Made by a program: the position numbers and the translations under genes. Below, one piece after another: positions 10,348 through 23,221 of a stretch of DNA of 64,000 nucleotides (positions within the stretch are counted from its first letter, which is position 1; every line of letters begins with the position of its first letter). The notes under the pieces were generated by a model. The model had not been told where the DNA came from, searched no databases, and saw only the letters and a list, made by a program, of their open reading frames with translations. Origin of the DNA: Rehmannia glutinosa (Eukaryota > Streptophyta > Magnoliopsida > Lamiales > Orobanchaceae); NCBI GenBank assembly GCA_016081115.2, contig CM071930.1, positions 25,497,641 to 25,561,640 of the forward strand, read 5' to 3'.

Positions 10348-12538
10348 TCAATTAAGATGGGATTGTATTTCAGAATTGAACAGTTGCAAAACCCAATAAA
10401 TCTCATTGGATTGAGTATGAGTTTCATCCTGGGAATAAAATAGATGAACTTGATTTCTCAACTCAATCCAACTACAACCTCCACTTTTCTTGATTCCTTT
10501 CTGGTTCATCAAATTTCTCGTACTCATCACATCTTTCCATCTTCCTTCTGAAGCATAAATATTCGACAGAAGAACATAGCCACCAGGCTTCGTCTCCACA
10601 ATTCCCGATAGTTTTTCAGCTACCCTCCCAGCTAACGTCTCGTTCCCAAACGTTTTACAACCACTAAGCAAAGCAGCCCATGCATTTGCTTCAGGTTCCA
10701 AAGGCATACTCTTGATGAACTCTTCTGCCTCAAAAAGCCGTCCTGATCGAGACAGCATGTCGACTACGCTAGTATAGTGCCTCTCGTCGCCTGATGCCAT
10801 AAACCTTCTCCATTGAATTGAAGTAACTTAAACCTTTATCAACTAAACCACAATGAGAGCAAGCAAAAAGAACCGACAAAAGAATGAGCTCGTTCGGTGC
10901 AATGGATGATTTTTTTTCCATTTCTTCAAACAGACGAAGTGATTCCTCCGCGAATCCATTTTCTGCTAGCCCTTGAATCATTGCCGTCCAAACGACCTCA
11001 TTCTTTGTGGGCATTCTTTTAAAGATCTTTCTAGAACTTTCTATACTTCCGGATTTTGCGTACATGTCTACCAGTGCAGTGCCAACAAAAATGTCATGCT
11101 GAAAGCCGAGTTTTAGAGCTTTTGTGTGTGCGTACTTACCTCTCTCTAATGAAGCTAAGCTTGCACAAGTTTTTAAGATACTTGAAAAAGTGGATTTATT
11201 TGGCTGTTCTCCGGACAAAATCATTTCATCGAACACTTGGAGCGCCTCGTTGAAATTTTCAATACCTAAATGACCAGCAATCAATGAGTTCCAGGATATG
11301 TTGTTTTTGTGAGGTATTTGATTGAAAAGCTCTGTAGCTTTTTCTAGTTGGGCATTGAAACCATAACCAGAAACCATTGAGTTCCAACAGACAACATTCT
11401 TTTCTGGAATTTCATCGAACACCAAACGGCCATCTTTAGTATTTCCACATTTGCAATACAAGTCAATAAGTGAGCTACCAACAAATACATTTATCTCCAT
11501 ACCAATTTTCAAAATATGAGCATGAATATTCATTCCAGCTTGCAAAGCCTCGAGAGTGGCTAATGCGCTAATTACACTAGAATAGCACGATACATTTGGT
11601 TTAAAGCTATGTCGAACCATCTGCTGAAACAGCTTTACAGCTTCTTCGGCATTGCCACTCTGACTAAACCTCGCTATTATTGCACTCCAAGTAACTTCAT
11701 TTCTTTCGGGCATTTCATCAAACATCCGACGAGCTTCTCTCAAGTCACCCATCTCAACATACATGTCTAGGATTGTGGTCCAAGAAACTACATCCTTTTC
11801 TTCCATTCTATCAAATGTTTTCCTTGCAGAATCAATTTCACCCAACCTTAGAAATAGTGTAACCAATGAATTTGAAACACATACATTATTCTCAAACCCA
11901 GCCTTAACAATCAAACCCAGAACACTTTTTCCTAATCCTAAATCACTTAACTCCACACACGTCCTAATGATAGTAGTAAAAGTAATATCATTAGGCAAAA
12001 CTCCAGATTGAAGCATTTTCTTACAGAGCCTCATTGCTTGAAAACTCAGCCTGTTTTGGACAAGCCCATTAATTGTTGCAGTCCAGGTAAACACATTCGA
12101 AAATGGGTTTCTTTCAAAATAAACCATTGCTTCATTTACGTTTCCATGTTTCAATAAGCCAGAAATCAGAGAAGTCCAAGAAACCTCATTTCGTTCAGGC
12201 ATTTCATCGAACAACCGACACGCGTCAATTACTTTACCCCACTGGAGATTTGCAGTGATCAAACAGTTCTGAACAACTAAATTGAACCCATTAAACTCCT
12301 TCAACATCTGGTCAATTTCGAATGATTTCCTGGAGTCTAGATACATGATGAGTAATTTAACGGCTATGTATTTCTGGGATGAGAGGCCCATTTTGATTAA
12401 ATGGCAGTGGAGGGCATTTCCATGATTGATCAACCTCTCATTTGTGTAGAACTCTAGCAGAGTAACGCTTTTCCTAATGAGTGCCTTTAGGCTTTTTCTT
12501 GAGTATATAGAGAAGAGAGTGCTGAACATATTTCTCAC
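10348..12538 (-). CDS. Pentatricopeptide repeat protein, PLS class with E/E+ domain, frameshifted
   Basis: An intronless PPR gene of about 725 residues in two overlapping frames: 12538 to about 10790, then about 10790 to 10348. After a short hydrophobic, basic N-terminus typical of organelle targeting come roughly fifteen PPR motifs in a P-L-S pattern (recurring DEMPERNEVSWTSLI and NVFVGSSLIDLYCKCG types). The C-terminal frame has the E region (LLSGCKTFGNETLAGRVAEK, YVLLSNIYASEGRW, GCSWIEL.NQVHLFYSQDETH) and ends without a DYW deaminase domain. Such proteins usually specify C-to-U editing sites in organellar RNA. The frame changes at 10787-10791, between KVYGIR and DERHYTSVVD: one base too many or two too few. 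The frames match well on both sides, so the lesion is recent or an assembly error. The editing target cannot be told. Confidence 0.88.
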
Positions 12539-12701
12539 TCTGAACTAAGTTATTTGGTGAGAATTTTATGAGAGGTTGACGAGAAAATGACAAGGCCGTG
12601 TTCTTTATCCTTTTCCACTCAATTATGTTTTTTAGTTTGTTTATTTATTTAAGTTTTTCTAAAGTTTGCTATTTTCTTCCAAAAAAAAAAATTTGAAATT
12701 C

Positions 12702-13443
12702 TTTGTCGTCACTGAAGGCGACCGCCTACGACCCCCGATTTTGAGGGGCCCCAATTTTAAATAAGTCTTTATATAGGTTATATTTTTTTATTAAAAAAAC
12801 AAATTATAGGGGCCCCCAAAAAGTTAAAAAATACCAAATGACAAAAATTAAAAAAAATACCAAAAGGCTTTTTGCTTTCAAAATTATACTAAGAAAATTA
12901 ATCTAACTTCTAAATTCAAAATAAAAGAAACATGTTTTTCTTTCATATTCTATTTCTACTCAAAAACAAAATCTTTTTTTGAAATTTAAAAAGGTATATG
13001 AAAGGTTTTTTTTAAATTGTAAAAGCTTTGGATTGTTTTTCAAATACTTCAATTGTTTATAGAGCTTTGTTAACTATAACAGTAACCGTAGCATCAAAAG
13101 AGATAAGTTTTTCAAAACTAAAATTGATAAAATTACACTTGCGTTTAACTATGTCTCGAGAAAGGTTAAATGGATTGACAATTTTATGTATTATAAATAA
13201 AGTATTGGAAAATCTTGATTTTGATGACCTTATTGATAATTTTGCTTCTCAGAATATAAGAAGATCAAGATTTTTTCAATGACTATTTGATACCTTTACA
13301 TATATGTTTGTAGGTATTGCACTTGTTGAATATTCTTGATGATGAAAAATAAGTTCATCATTGGAGCTCAAAGTTTTTTATTGTATTTTTTCTTTTTATA
13401 GGAGCCCCTTCTTTTCTTGTCTCCATGGGCCGGGTTGGCCCTG
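12702..13443 (+). mobile_element. Internally deleted hAT relic
   Basis: About 740 bp with GGGGCCCC-type ends. The left end near 12716-12755 reads 'cccccgattttgaggggccc'. The right end ('gggccgggttggccctg', 13427-13443) is a version of the CAGGGCC.. terminus of TTF-zinc-finger hAT elements. Only the C-terminal transposase domain survives inside. No duplication could be matched. Confidence 0.6.
13028..13282 (+). pseudogene. hAT transposase C-terminal dimerisation domain fragment
   Basis: An 84-codon open stretch. Its middle (ALLTITVTVASKEISFSKLK and LRLTMSRERLNGLTILCI) matches the C-terminal dimerisation domain of plant hAT transposases, where the usual form is IPVTVASGERSFSKLK. Its last part (LIDNFASQNIRRSRFFQ) also fits the end of that family. 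The catalytic and zinc-finger parts are absent, so it is a remnant. Confidence 0.75.
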
Positions 13444-14560
13444 TCTCCCTCAATGATGGTTTTGTGAAATAAAAAATAAAAAATTGTTCGTGTACTTGAT
13501 TATTGTCCAGTAAAATAATTTTGTCTTTGTGTGTGGTTATTCGATGAAACAAGTTTTTCTTCATATATGAGCATTTGTTCAGAAGATTCAGATGAGTCAT
13601 TACCCGACAATTAGTGATAGAAGCGAGACCAATTCCATTGGTACATGTTTAGTCCAACGTCTCATTGCGATTTTCTGATTCTTCATGTCTATTAAGTCCG
13701 TCTAGGTTTAATCTTTTTGGTTTGGATCTCTCTATGTTATAAATTTTTGTTTTAGATCTGTATATATTTAATATCATGTAGATCTTGCAACTGATTCTTA
13801 CTCGACATTCTTATCAGTTGTAAGATTCTTCTGATTAATGAAATTAATTTTGAAGCTCAAAAAATATTTTTTCTATAGTTTGCATTTTTTTTTTCGAAAT
13901 AAAGCTTTCACAAAGATTTAGGCATTAATAATTGAATACCAAGTAAGAAGCTCAACAATTCAATAAAATGTTTGTAATTTTAAGAAACTTAAAACTTGGT
14001 ATTTTGTTACATGTATGTAATTATTTAATTTTTGGACTACATTTGATTTTTTTTTGGTTGATTATTTATTTATTTATTTTTAAACCGAATTCAAAATAAT
14101 TGATTTATCATATTACTCTTTTAGATAATATAATTCAATAATAATAATATAATAAAAATATAATATTTATTTTATCATGTCGGCACAATTTAATCAATTA
14201 GATAACTGATTGATAACAACATCAACTTGGACCTTCTAATAAACATTTGATTATATAAGACCAAAACCAACTTAGTACTCCAAAAATTTCAAGAGTAGCA
14301 ACTAACCAACTACCCCGTATCCAAACAAATATCAATGGTGGAACTTTGATGATGATGACATATCAACGGTGGAATTCTGAGCTCAAATATTACTACTATA
14401 CTTCGGTCATTTGTCAATGATGACATTCATGGCTAAAGCTATCAAATTGACCATCGACAAGAATCTATTGTAATTCTCATTGGACAACATTATATTACTA
14501 TATTCCCGCAATTATCCCAAAATTATGCCTCTCGGTTTTTAATTTATTTTAGAAACTCAA
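13444..14560. other. AT-rich spacer, nothing recognised
   Basis: No reading frame with family resemblance, no long repeat and no terminal inverted repeat is visible. A Mutator-like terminus may begin near 14569. Confidence 0.4.
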
Positions 14561-15230
14561 ATATATATTGGGAAATTTGGAAAAATGCTACATTTTCAAC
14601 ATTTTTTTTTAAAAATACCACCCAACCTAATCATTTTAATTATACCACTCTTTCCCCTATGAAATGTCCAACATACCTATTTGCTCAATTCTTTTTAATT
14701 TTTTGACAAAGCATGATGTTCCCACCTCAAACCCAACTGACCCATATTCTTCATCTTTCAAGCAAATTGATTCGTGATTCTCCCCTCTCTCTAAAATAAT
14801 AACGTTTTTCGGCCAGGGTAGACAACATTGTTTCCGTCTCTGGCGCTTTTACGGAAGAGTTTGAGCAGAGGTGTTTTTCGTGAGCAGGGTGGACGGAAGA
14901 GCTCATTTCCAGCTGATTTCTGATTTTTTTTTCGCGAGCTCATTTCCTTCGTTTTGTTCTACTTTTCAGCTAGTTTAGGTTCGAAAGTATGGAAATATGT
15001 TAGTCTTATTTTCTGATTAATGTTTGCCATTAATTTGGTCATTTTTCATTTATAAACAATTGTCAGATACGCAATGTAGTTGGTGTTATGGACTGAGCAA
15101 TTTGTAATCATTTGCATTTTAGAACATGTAATGGTTTGGAAGTGAAAAATATGATGAAATTGTAGAATTAAGTCGATTTTGTTAAAGTTTGTCTTGTACA
15201 TCGCTTGGTTGGTTTGTTGTCCGATATATA

Positions 15231-15360
15231 TAGAGATGTTAAACCGGTGCCTTTTAGCCCACTAGCGGGCTTCGAGCTAAAACGGTCTTTGGGTTAAACG
15301 AGTCGGTGTTACCCCAACCCTGCAGAGCTTAGGGCTAACGCCACTATCATATCTAGGCTT
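15231..15360. repeat. TAGAGATG-type MITE terminus
   Basis: Starts TAGAGATGTTAAACCGG and continues with the 'agcccactagcgggct', 'gggttaaac' and 'cttagggctaa' phrases seen in the related copies at 43620 and 56512. Only one end is visible. Confidence 0.4.
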
Positions 15361-15675
15361 TAGTTTATATTTGTTTGCTTTAATTGTTAATCGCATGATC
15401 AATTAGTTGATATTTTGCTTGCAAGTTTGATGAGATGATTCCAAAATCCTAGACGTTGTATCCACATTGTTCTCACCGTGTTTAATTGTGTTTAGTTTTA
15501 ATTGGTCTTTTATTTATTTTTTCTTAGATAATTTAAATCACAAATCTGGTTAGAGTGTTTAGGAATTATTTTCTGTTATTTGTGACGCACGATAATTATT
15601 TCTCGGCTAAGTCTTCTTTGAGAGATGACTTGTGGTTAACTTGCTACCTTACAATTGATCTCGTACTCTTGCAAG

Positions 15676-15976
15676 GATCGCTAGATTAATTTAGGTGTTT
15701 AGTGATCGAACAACACTATTATGCAAATCGAAACATATGGAGATGGGTACTTCAAATATTGTTACATGTGCCTTGGTCAATCATTACATGGCTTTTGTAT
15801 GGCTATTCGACTTGTTTTAGCTGTTAATTGATCGCTAGATTAATTTAGGTATTTAGTGATCGAACAACACTATTATACAAATCGAAACATATGGAGATGG
15901 GTACTTCAAATACTATTACATGTGCCTTGGTCAATCATTACATGGCTTTTGTATGGCTATTCGACTTGTTTTAGCT
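15676..15976. repeat. 154-bp direct tandem duplication
   Basis: The block beginning 'gatcgctagattaatttagg' at 15676 recurs at 15830 with only a few substitutions (for example gtgtttag/gtatttag and ttatgcaa/ttatacaa), ending at about 15976 with 'gacttgttttagct'. It lies just upstream of the recognisable MULE transposase remnant. The high identity implies a recent duplication. Confidence 0.85.
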
Positions 15977-16339
15977 CCTTGAATGGATGGGAACAAATGA
16001 TTTATCCATTGGCCTTTGCAATTGTTGATTAAAAAATAATGAGTCATGGAATTGGTTCTTTGAAAAAATATATGCGAATATCGATCATATGACCGACCTC
16101 GTTGTCATATCCGATAGGCATGCATGCGATCTAGAAGGGAGTTAAAGATGTGTTCCAAAATGCACATTATGGAGTTTGCATTTATCACTGAGGCATGTTA
16201 ATGTTGCGACAAAGTTTAAAAAAATCGACGCGTTTCTACATTGCTATTCTGTAGCTAAGATTTATGATGAGGCAGCACATCTCTCTTGTATGAGGCAAAT
16301 CTTAGTTGTAGATAAGGAAGTCCCTGTTTTATATTACAA

Positions 16340-17053
16340 CCCAAAATAATTTTAAAAGAGCGAAGTAAGTTTTTTGGTTAAAAATAATCTATCCGTTTTA
16401 AGCAACACTTATCAAAACAAAAACCCATAAGGAAAGGAACAAAGATTTTCAAAAAAAAAGTTTTAAAAGCTCCCCCTATCAACATGCTAAGCAAAATAAG
16501 CTATAAATTTAAGCTAAAAGCTTAGCTTTTTCAATAAAGCCTAAAACCTATAGAACTTAAAAATTTCCGCTGTCAATAAAATCATTAGCCACAAGTCTCA
16601 ATGTATTCAAAAAAACAATACATCATTGCTTGTAACTTAAATAGTTTTTTTCTTAGTGAGCTTTTTTTTTATGAGCTTTTCACAAGCTAAAAAAGCTTAA
16701 AAGCTCCTCCTGTTAAAGTCAACTTATTAGAATCAAAGCTCAACAATTGTAGGGAGTTAAAAACAAAATATCATACATCAAAAAGCTCTAACTTTTTCAA
16801 ACCAGCTTTTCTACCAAAGAGCTTTCTCTGTGAGCTTTTTCTAGCTCTTCCACCTTACCAAAGTAATATGAACTCATGAAATCTCTCTCCCTTTGGAATC
16901 ATAAAAAAATTATTAGAATGAATTAAACATCACAAATATATATATATATATATCAAAGTCGCGCATTAAGGATTAAAAGCATGCCAATATCCAAAAGAGA
17001 GTAAATAACAATAAGAGTTTAAAAAGACAAAAAAATAAATGAAACGAAGAAGT
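16340..17053 (-). other. 3' leader of the Sirevirus-like Copia element, with polypurine-tract candidates
   Basis: On the minus strand this region contains 'gatagggggagcttttaaa' (plus 16462-16480) and a second purine run, 'aacaggaggagcttttaa' (near 16695-16712). Repeated polypurine-tract-like boxes with aagctttt phrases are usual for the 3' untranslated part of Sireviruses. A clear 3' LTR was not found left of it. A (TA)n run sits at 16936-16953. Confidence 0.4.
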
Positions 17054-18570
17054 TCATTCTTCGTTGGATGAGAAGCAAGCTGTAGGGAGGAGTTCCTTGA
17101 TAAACTTATTGAGTTTCAGTTGACTTTTTTCTTTCTTTTTCGATTTGAGCTCTTCATTGCTTGTCTCAAGGGTCACATAATGTACCCGAAGAGAAGCAAT
17201 ATCGGCGCCAATTCTCTCATAAGAATCCTCACTTTGTTCACTACTTTGATCATTAGCCCCGATATTACCTTTCGGATCCCCGTGATCATCACCCACCGCC
17301 AATATTTCCACTTCATCATCAGCAAAAATGTAATCGGGAGCATGAGAAGAAGAGGCTTGACCCCGACCTTTTGCCGATTTTTTAGAACGTCTTACCATGT
17401 TCTTACGCATCTGAAGTATTTTTTGAATGTTGTCATTATCAAAGTCATTTTGAATCACTTTAGAGTTTAACTCGGCTGGAGGAAGCCCGGATTGGAGAAG
17501 AAGTATACAAATCAAATTACCCAATGCTAATTGCTTCGTCCCTAGAGTAACCGCTTTAACACTATATGAAAATCGACCCATAATTCACCAATTCTCCCTT
17601 TTTGATCTTATAAGCGAAGAAATAATCTATAAGGTTTGTTAATTTCACAGATTTACCACATACACAATATGACACTATAAGAGAAATAATGTGAAGCTCA
17701 TCGGTCATAGAAAGTGTGGTAAACGTCGACATGACTCCCAAAAACATTTTTACCTCTTTCAATGATACTCCAAGTTTATCACTATCCAATGAGTACAAGA
17801 AATATAATCCCAACCGCCTTCCCGAACACCCAACAAACGACAGATTTCATTCGGGGTCCAACGAAAATGACGCCCTTTTACAAAAGAATTCAAAGCCATG
17901 GGCTTTTCACCAATATCATACTCAATCCACACATCCACATAAAAATATCTAATAATTTCATCATCATGCATCACAAACGGATACTCCCACAAATACATCC
18001 AATTAACCTTAAGTCACAAAACAATCACGAATAGTGGGGAATTCATCCAAAAAAGTACCAAAACGGCAAATTTTGGTACGCCCAACTTGCTTATTTCCCA
18101 ATTCTAAATCATCAAAATACTTCTCCGAAAATTTATGAATAAATATCTAAGAATTAGCATGAGTAGGAGCTTGAGAGAGTAGGGATTTCTTACTTTTCAC
18201 CCATTTAACATTGTCCTTCGAGATAGTACCCCGAAGTTTGGTAATTTGAGCCCGGGTGAGTTGGGGATTTTGATTTCGGCTTGCCCATGTGCCGTTTCTC
18301 ATTGGGTCGCCCTTATTTCGCATTGTTCCGCTGTGAATTGATGGTTTGAAGACGAACCCTCTCCGACTCTTCTTTGCTTAAGATTCAGATTTGAAATGGT
18401 AAAATCGTTTGGGGGTACCATATATATGAAATTCTTACAACAAGGAAGAGAGTAGCAACAAGAATCACCAAATTTGGTGAATATTTGAGGGAGATAGATG
18501 ATCGGGGGGAAAATTCGCACTCTAGGGTTTGGAAAAGAAGAATGAGTATTCTGTGAAAAAATGAAGACAA
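17054..18570 (-). pseudogene. Degenerate accessory ORF downstream of Copia pol (plant transposon protein-like)
   Basis: A broken minus-strand frame. Segments in order: a start-like piece near 18420, a basic Gln/Ser-rich part, KYFDDLELGNKQVGRTKICR around 18100, then LGVSLKEVKMFLGVMSTFTT, ELHIISLIVSYCVCGKSVKL, MGRFSYSVKAVTLGTKQLAL and a C-terminal charged stretch with coiled-coil character, ending at 17054. Its layout recalls the poorly characterised 'putative plant transposon protein' ORFs that accompany some retroelements. Its place between pol and the polypurine tract is where Sireviruses carry an extra (envelope-like) ORF. At least three stops or frameshifts. Function unknown; the link to the Copia element is inferred from position and strand. 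Confidence 0.45.
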
Positions 18571-18767
18571 TCCATTTTTAATGTCTGTCTAACATATGGC
18601 GGCTGGTCATTATAGGGGGCGATCGGTGCCTGAACAAGGTTACCGGTCGCTACCCTATGGCGACCTGTGCCTGTTCGTTTGTTTTGTTTCTGATTTCTAA
18701 AAAAATAATTTTTCACTCCAAAACGTTTTAATGACAATAAAAATGCTCAAAAATATAAATATAGACT

Positions 18768-21740
18768 TTATTCAATATGCATTATGCCTAAAAGAGCTTG
18801 AATCGAGTTAAAAGACTCGGCGGGTAATGGTTTTGTAAAAGTATCCGCGAGTTGATCTTTAGACGGAACAAAGTACATCTCAATTTTTCATTTGGAAGCA
18901 CAATCCCCTAAAAAATGATGTTGACCCTCAATATGTTTAGTTCGATTGTGATGAACCGGATTTTGAGAAATATTTATAACGGATGTATTGTCACAAAAAA
19001 TAGGAACGTTTTCAAAAGAAAAATTATGATTCACTAAGGTTTGTTTCATCCAAAGTAACCATGTACAACAAAAAGCCGCGGAAATATATTTGGATTCGGC
19101 CGTTGATACATAATTTTATTTCCTTTAAAACTATGAGACTAGACAATCGCCTAAAAATTGACACGAGTTGGATGTACTTTTATGATCATCAATATTACTG
19201 CCATAATCCGAGTCACTATATCATTTTAAAGAAAAATTTCCATTCTTTGGATAAAATAAGCCATATGAAATAGTGTCTTTCAAATATCTAAAAATTCTTT
19301 TAACGACACTTAAATGAGATTCTTTGGAGTTTCTTTGAAATCGAGCATATAGGCATACGGCATGAAGAATATCGGGTCTACTTGAGGTTAAGTAAAGTAA
19401 ACTGCCAATCATACCTCAATACTTAGTTTCATCAACCGGTTTACCTTTTTCATCATTGTCTAGCTTGATGTTTATTTTCATTGGAGTTGCAATGGTTCTT
19501 TCTTCTTCAATCACGAACTTCCTTAAAAGATCTTTGGTATACTTTGATTGAGATATGTAAATGCCCTCTTGACATTGTTTGATTTGAAGTTCAAGGAAGA
19601 AATTTAGTTCGCCCATCATACTCATCTCAAATTCACCTTGCATCAACTTTGAAAATTTCTTGTACAAAAATTCATTAGTAGCACCAAATATAATATCATC
19701 AATATAAATTTGAACTAATAGACTATCTTTCCCTTTTTCAAAAAACAGATAGAGTAGTATCAACTTTACTTCTTGTAAAATCATTTTGTAAAAGAAATGA
19801 ACTAAGTCTATCATACCAAGCTCGAGGTGCTTATTTTAAACCATATAAAGTTTTTTTGAGTTTATAGATATCATTTGGTCTAGAAAATTTCTCGAACCCC
19901 AGAGGTTGTTTAACATAGACTTCTTCTTGAATAAAACCATTTAGAAAAGCGGATTTAACATCCATTTGGTAAGTTTGAAATTTTCGAAACAATAATAAGC
20001 AAGTAAGATACGAATAGCTTCTAAATGTGCTACAGGTGCAAAAGTTTCATCATAGTCAATACCTTCTTCTTAACAATAACTTGAGCTACTAACCTTGCTT
20101 TATTTCGGATGATATTGCCTTGATTGTCTAGCTTATTTCGGAATGCCCATTTTGTTCCAATGATTGTTTGTGATGGAGGACAAGGCACAAGTTCCCAAAA
20201 AATCATTCCTTTCAAATTGATTAAGCTCTTCTTGTATCTCTAGAAACCAATCTTCATCTTCAATGGCTTCCTTAGCATTCTTTGGCTCTTTTTGGGATGT
20301 AAGAGTTTTTTCGGCAAATGTCCTTTTAGTCATTACCTTGTCAAGTAGATCCCAATTATAAGATCTTTTGGATGATCTTCTTTGAATTTTAGGGGTACGG
20401 GAAGATCCGAGGTATCACCCTTATCCTCTTGTTGAACATTTGAGATAGAAGGTTGATTATTTGGAATAATGTCCAACTTCATCTTCTTCATCACTTCGGT
20501 ATTCTTTCCACGCTGGAGGCTTCATTGAATTTGACGTTAATTGATTCTTCAGCCACTGAGCTTGTTTTGTTATAAATCCGGTATGCTTTGTTCTTAGTCG
20601 AATACCCCATAAAAATTCCTTCATCGGCCTTAGGATCAAGTTTATCCAATTGATCCTTAGTGTTCAAAATAAAACACTTGCAACCAAATATTTTGAAGTA
20701 ACTAATATTTGGTGTTCTTCCTTTCCAAAGCTTATAAGGTGTTTTGTTCAACTTCGGGCGAAGATATACCCGATTTATGACATAGCAAGCGGTGTTAACG
20801 GCGTCGGCCCAAAAGTACTTTGGAAGAGAAAACTCATTTAGCATAAACCAACACATCTCTTGTAAAGTTCGATTTTTCCTTTTGGCCACATCATTTTGTT
20901 GAGGAGTTCTCGGAGCCAAAACATTATGTGTATATCCCTTAGTTTCACACTCTAAATTCACCTCCTCGATCACTTCTTATGGCTTTGATATTATCCTTTT
21001 TTTTAAATTTTCTATAAGTCTACACAACTTAGCAAACTCATAAGAGGCATCACTTTTATTTGCATGAAAAATAACCCAAGTATATCTAGAAAAATCATCA
21101 ATTATGACAAAAGTATAATGTTTTTCACTTAGACCAGCCGTGCCAATATCCCCATATAAATCTAGAAGTTGTCGAGGTTTGGTTGTAGAAATTTCATCTT
21201 TGGGCTTAAAACTACTCTTAACTAATTTGTTCATTTGACAAGTGTCACATATGCCAAGATTTTCAAAATTTAACATGTTGATTTTTTTAAATATTTTGCA
21301 AATTTTTGTATCCAACATGTTCAAGTCGCCTATGCTATAAATTAGTTAAATCATTATTGGCAACAAGACAAGAAATATTTTGACTAACCAAATCAATTGT
21401 AAAATGTTTGTAAAGATTGCCTTTTCTACTAGCTTCACAAATAGTTTTACCATTTTTGAGTATAAGGTATTTTTTTTATCGAAAAGAACATCATAATCTA
21501 AATCACATAATTGGCTAATACATATCAAATTAAACTTAAGTTCATCTACTAATAAAATATTATGAAGAATAAAAGAAGAATTACCAATGTCTCCATCGCC
21601 AATGATTTTGCCCTTGCCATTTCCGAACATGACCATTCCTTATTCTTGGAGCTTGATGTTAGTAAAAAGTTATTCTCTTCCGGTCATATGACGCGAACAT
21701 CTACTGTCCACGAGCCATTTTGAATCCTCCATAATTGTGA
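18768..21740 (-). pseudogene. Copia (Sirevirus-like) pol: protease, integrase, RT, RNase H
   Basis: Decayed polyprotein in several frames. Protease at about 21690 reads LVDSRCSRHMTGR, where Sireviruses have DSGCSRHMTG, so the Gly next to the catalytic Asp is Arg. Integrase at 21324-20491 keeps CDTCQMNK and SDRGGEF, but the catalytic Glu position reads QQNDVAKRKNRTL (usual form VERKNRTL), so Glu is replaced by Lys. RT at 20333-19416 includes the IYIDDIIFGATN box. RNase H at 19412-18768 includes YLTSSRPDILHAV and the closing DQLADTFTKPLPAESFN, with a TAA at 18770-18768. Not functional. Confidence 0.85.
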
Positions 21741-21749
21741 TTGCTCCTA

Positions 21750-23221
21750 GTACCTACAAATAAATTATTTTTAGGTACCCTAGAGTTTTTGGGTCCATAG
21801 GGATTAGCATTGAGACCTTTGGGTCTCCAAAAATGACTATTGTTATTCTAATCCTACAAGTACTAGCAAAATGTCCATTTTTGCCACAGTAAAAATAAGT
21901 AATAATTTTAGGACTACTAGCACGTATAAAAGTCGGAGCTTGGTTTTTATTTTTTGAATTGGTTTGAAAAGGTTTGTAACCAAGTCCTAATTTAGAATGC
22001 TAACTTCTTTGTACACCAAGAATTTTTGTGACCTTATCGGTAATCAAGCTAAAACGTTGCACATCTTTTCTCAAATTTTCTATTTCTTTTGTGAGCATTT
22101 GTTTTTCGGAATCAAGAATTTTGGTTTTGGAAAGAGTAATAGTATGAGCATGATTAAGAGATTCATAAGAAGCAAATAACTTATCTTTCTCTAATTTTAA
22201 CTCTTTAAAATCATTTTTCTAACTCTTGTATTTACAAATCATATCTCTAAATTCATTTGTCAATTCATCATAATCTCCTTGAAGTTCATCAATTAAAGAG
22301 GAAGAAGAAGAGTTAGAGCGTACTTCATTATTTTCATCGTCTATGGCCATAAGTCCTTGTTCAACTTCTTATTCATCATCGGACGTTGCAAGTAGCTCGT
22401 CCCATGTTTTGACATCCACATTCAAGACCTTCTTTTTCGGAAAGAACTTTTTCTTCTTTTGTTCCTCCTCCACCATTTTGGGACAATCAGTGATAAAGTG
22501 TCGGATTTCTCGTATTTAAATCAAGAATTGTCTCTTGCCTTTTCTTGCCTTATTTTTATTTACGAATTTGGCAAATTTTCAAACTAAGTTCCTCATCATC
22601 CTCATCACTAGCATAATAAGAATTATTTGAAGTAGATGCTAGGCCTTTAGGAATAGATTACATACCCTATTGAGAGGTGGATGGTTTGGAATTCTTCCTT
22701 TCTTTGAGATAGACTTCATAAATGAGAAGATTTCTAATAAGCTCATCAAACTTGAGAGTTTCAAGATTTTGAGCTTTCGTAATAGCCGTTACCTTTTTGG
22801 ACCAAGAACCGGGAAGAGCATTTAAAACTTTGGTTACCTTGTCTTCTTCGGAGATGACCTTTACGCGCCTTGATAGAGGATTGATGATGTTGTCGAGCTT
22901 TTCCACCATTTTTGAAATGCTTTCTCCTTCGAACATTATGAAGTTTTCGAAGTCTTTAACAAACATAGTTTTTCTAGCTTGTTTAACCTTCTTAGTTCCT
23001 TCATATATGGTTTTTTCCTCAGTTATTCCTCGAATCCGATTATACTTCGGTGATGGTAAGAGAGCGTCTGCAAAATATTTAAAGCCTTACCATTTAAAGT
23101 GAAAGACTCTTGTCATTTTCATCGAACTCTTTGAAACTTTTAGGGACCGTAGTTCCATCCTCCAATTTCTTAGTTGGTTGGGCTATTCCTTCAATGACCG
23201 CGCTCCAAATATCGAACCCGC
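21750..23221 (-). pseudogene. Copia (Sirevirus-like) gag fragment
   Basis: Segments include GFDIWSAVIEGIAQPTKKLE (23215-23155), then FVKDFENFIMFEGESISKMV and VLNALPGSWSKKVTAITKAQ (22966-22667), an acidic/Lys-rich middle, and a knuckle-like YFYCGKNGHFASTC at about 21900-21860 in which the first Cys reads Tyr. The order and wording match gag of Sirevirus-type Copia elements. It is cut at 23221 by the LTR of the Athila-like element. Confidence 0.75.

Larger units (their letters stand above)
14569..16335 (+). mobile_element. Mutator-like (MULE) relic with transposase fragment
   Basis: At 15985-16320 a broken plus-strand frame reads EQMIYPLAFAIVD, a stop, WNWFFEKIYANIDHMTDLVV, ISDRHAC and, after more breaks, LRHVNVATKFKKIDAFLHC. 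This is the MULE transposase signature (known form IYPLAFGIVDSEND.SWKWFF). The sequence at 14569-14600 ('gggaaatttggaaaaatgct') resembles MULE termini, but no matching inverted copy is found on the right. The relic has stops and frameshifts and is not functional. Confidence 0.65.
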
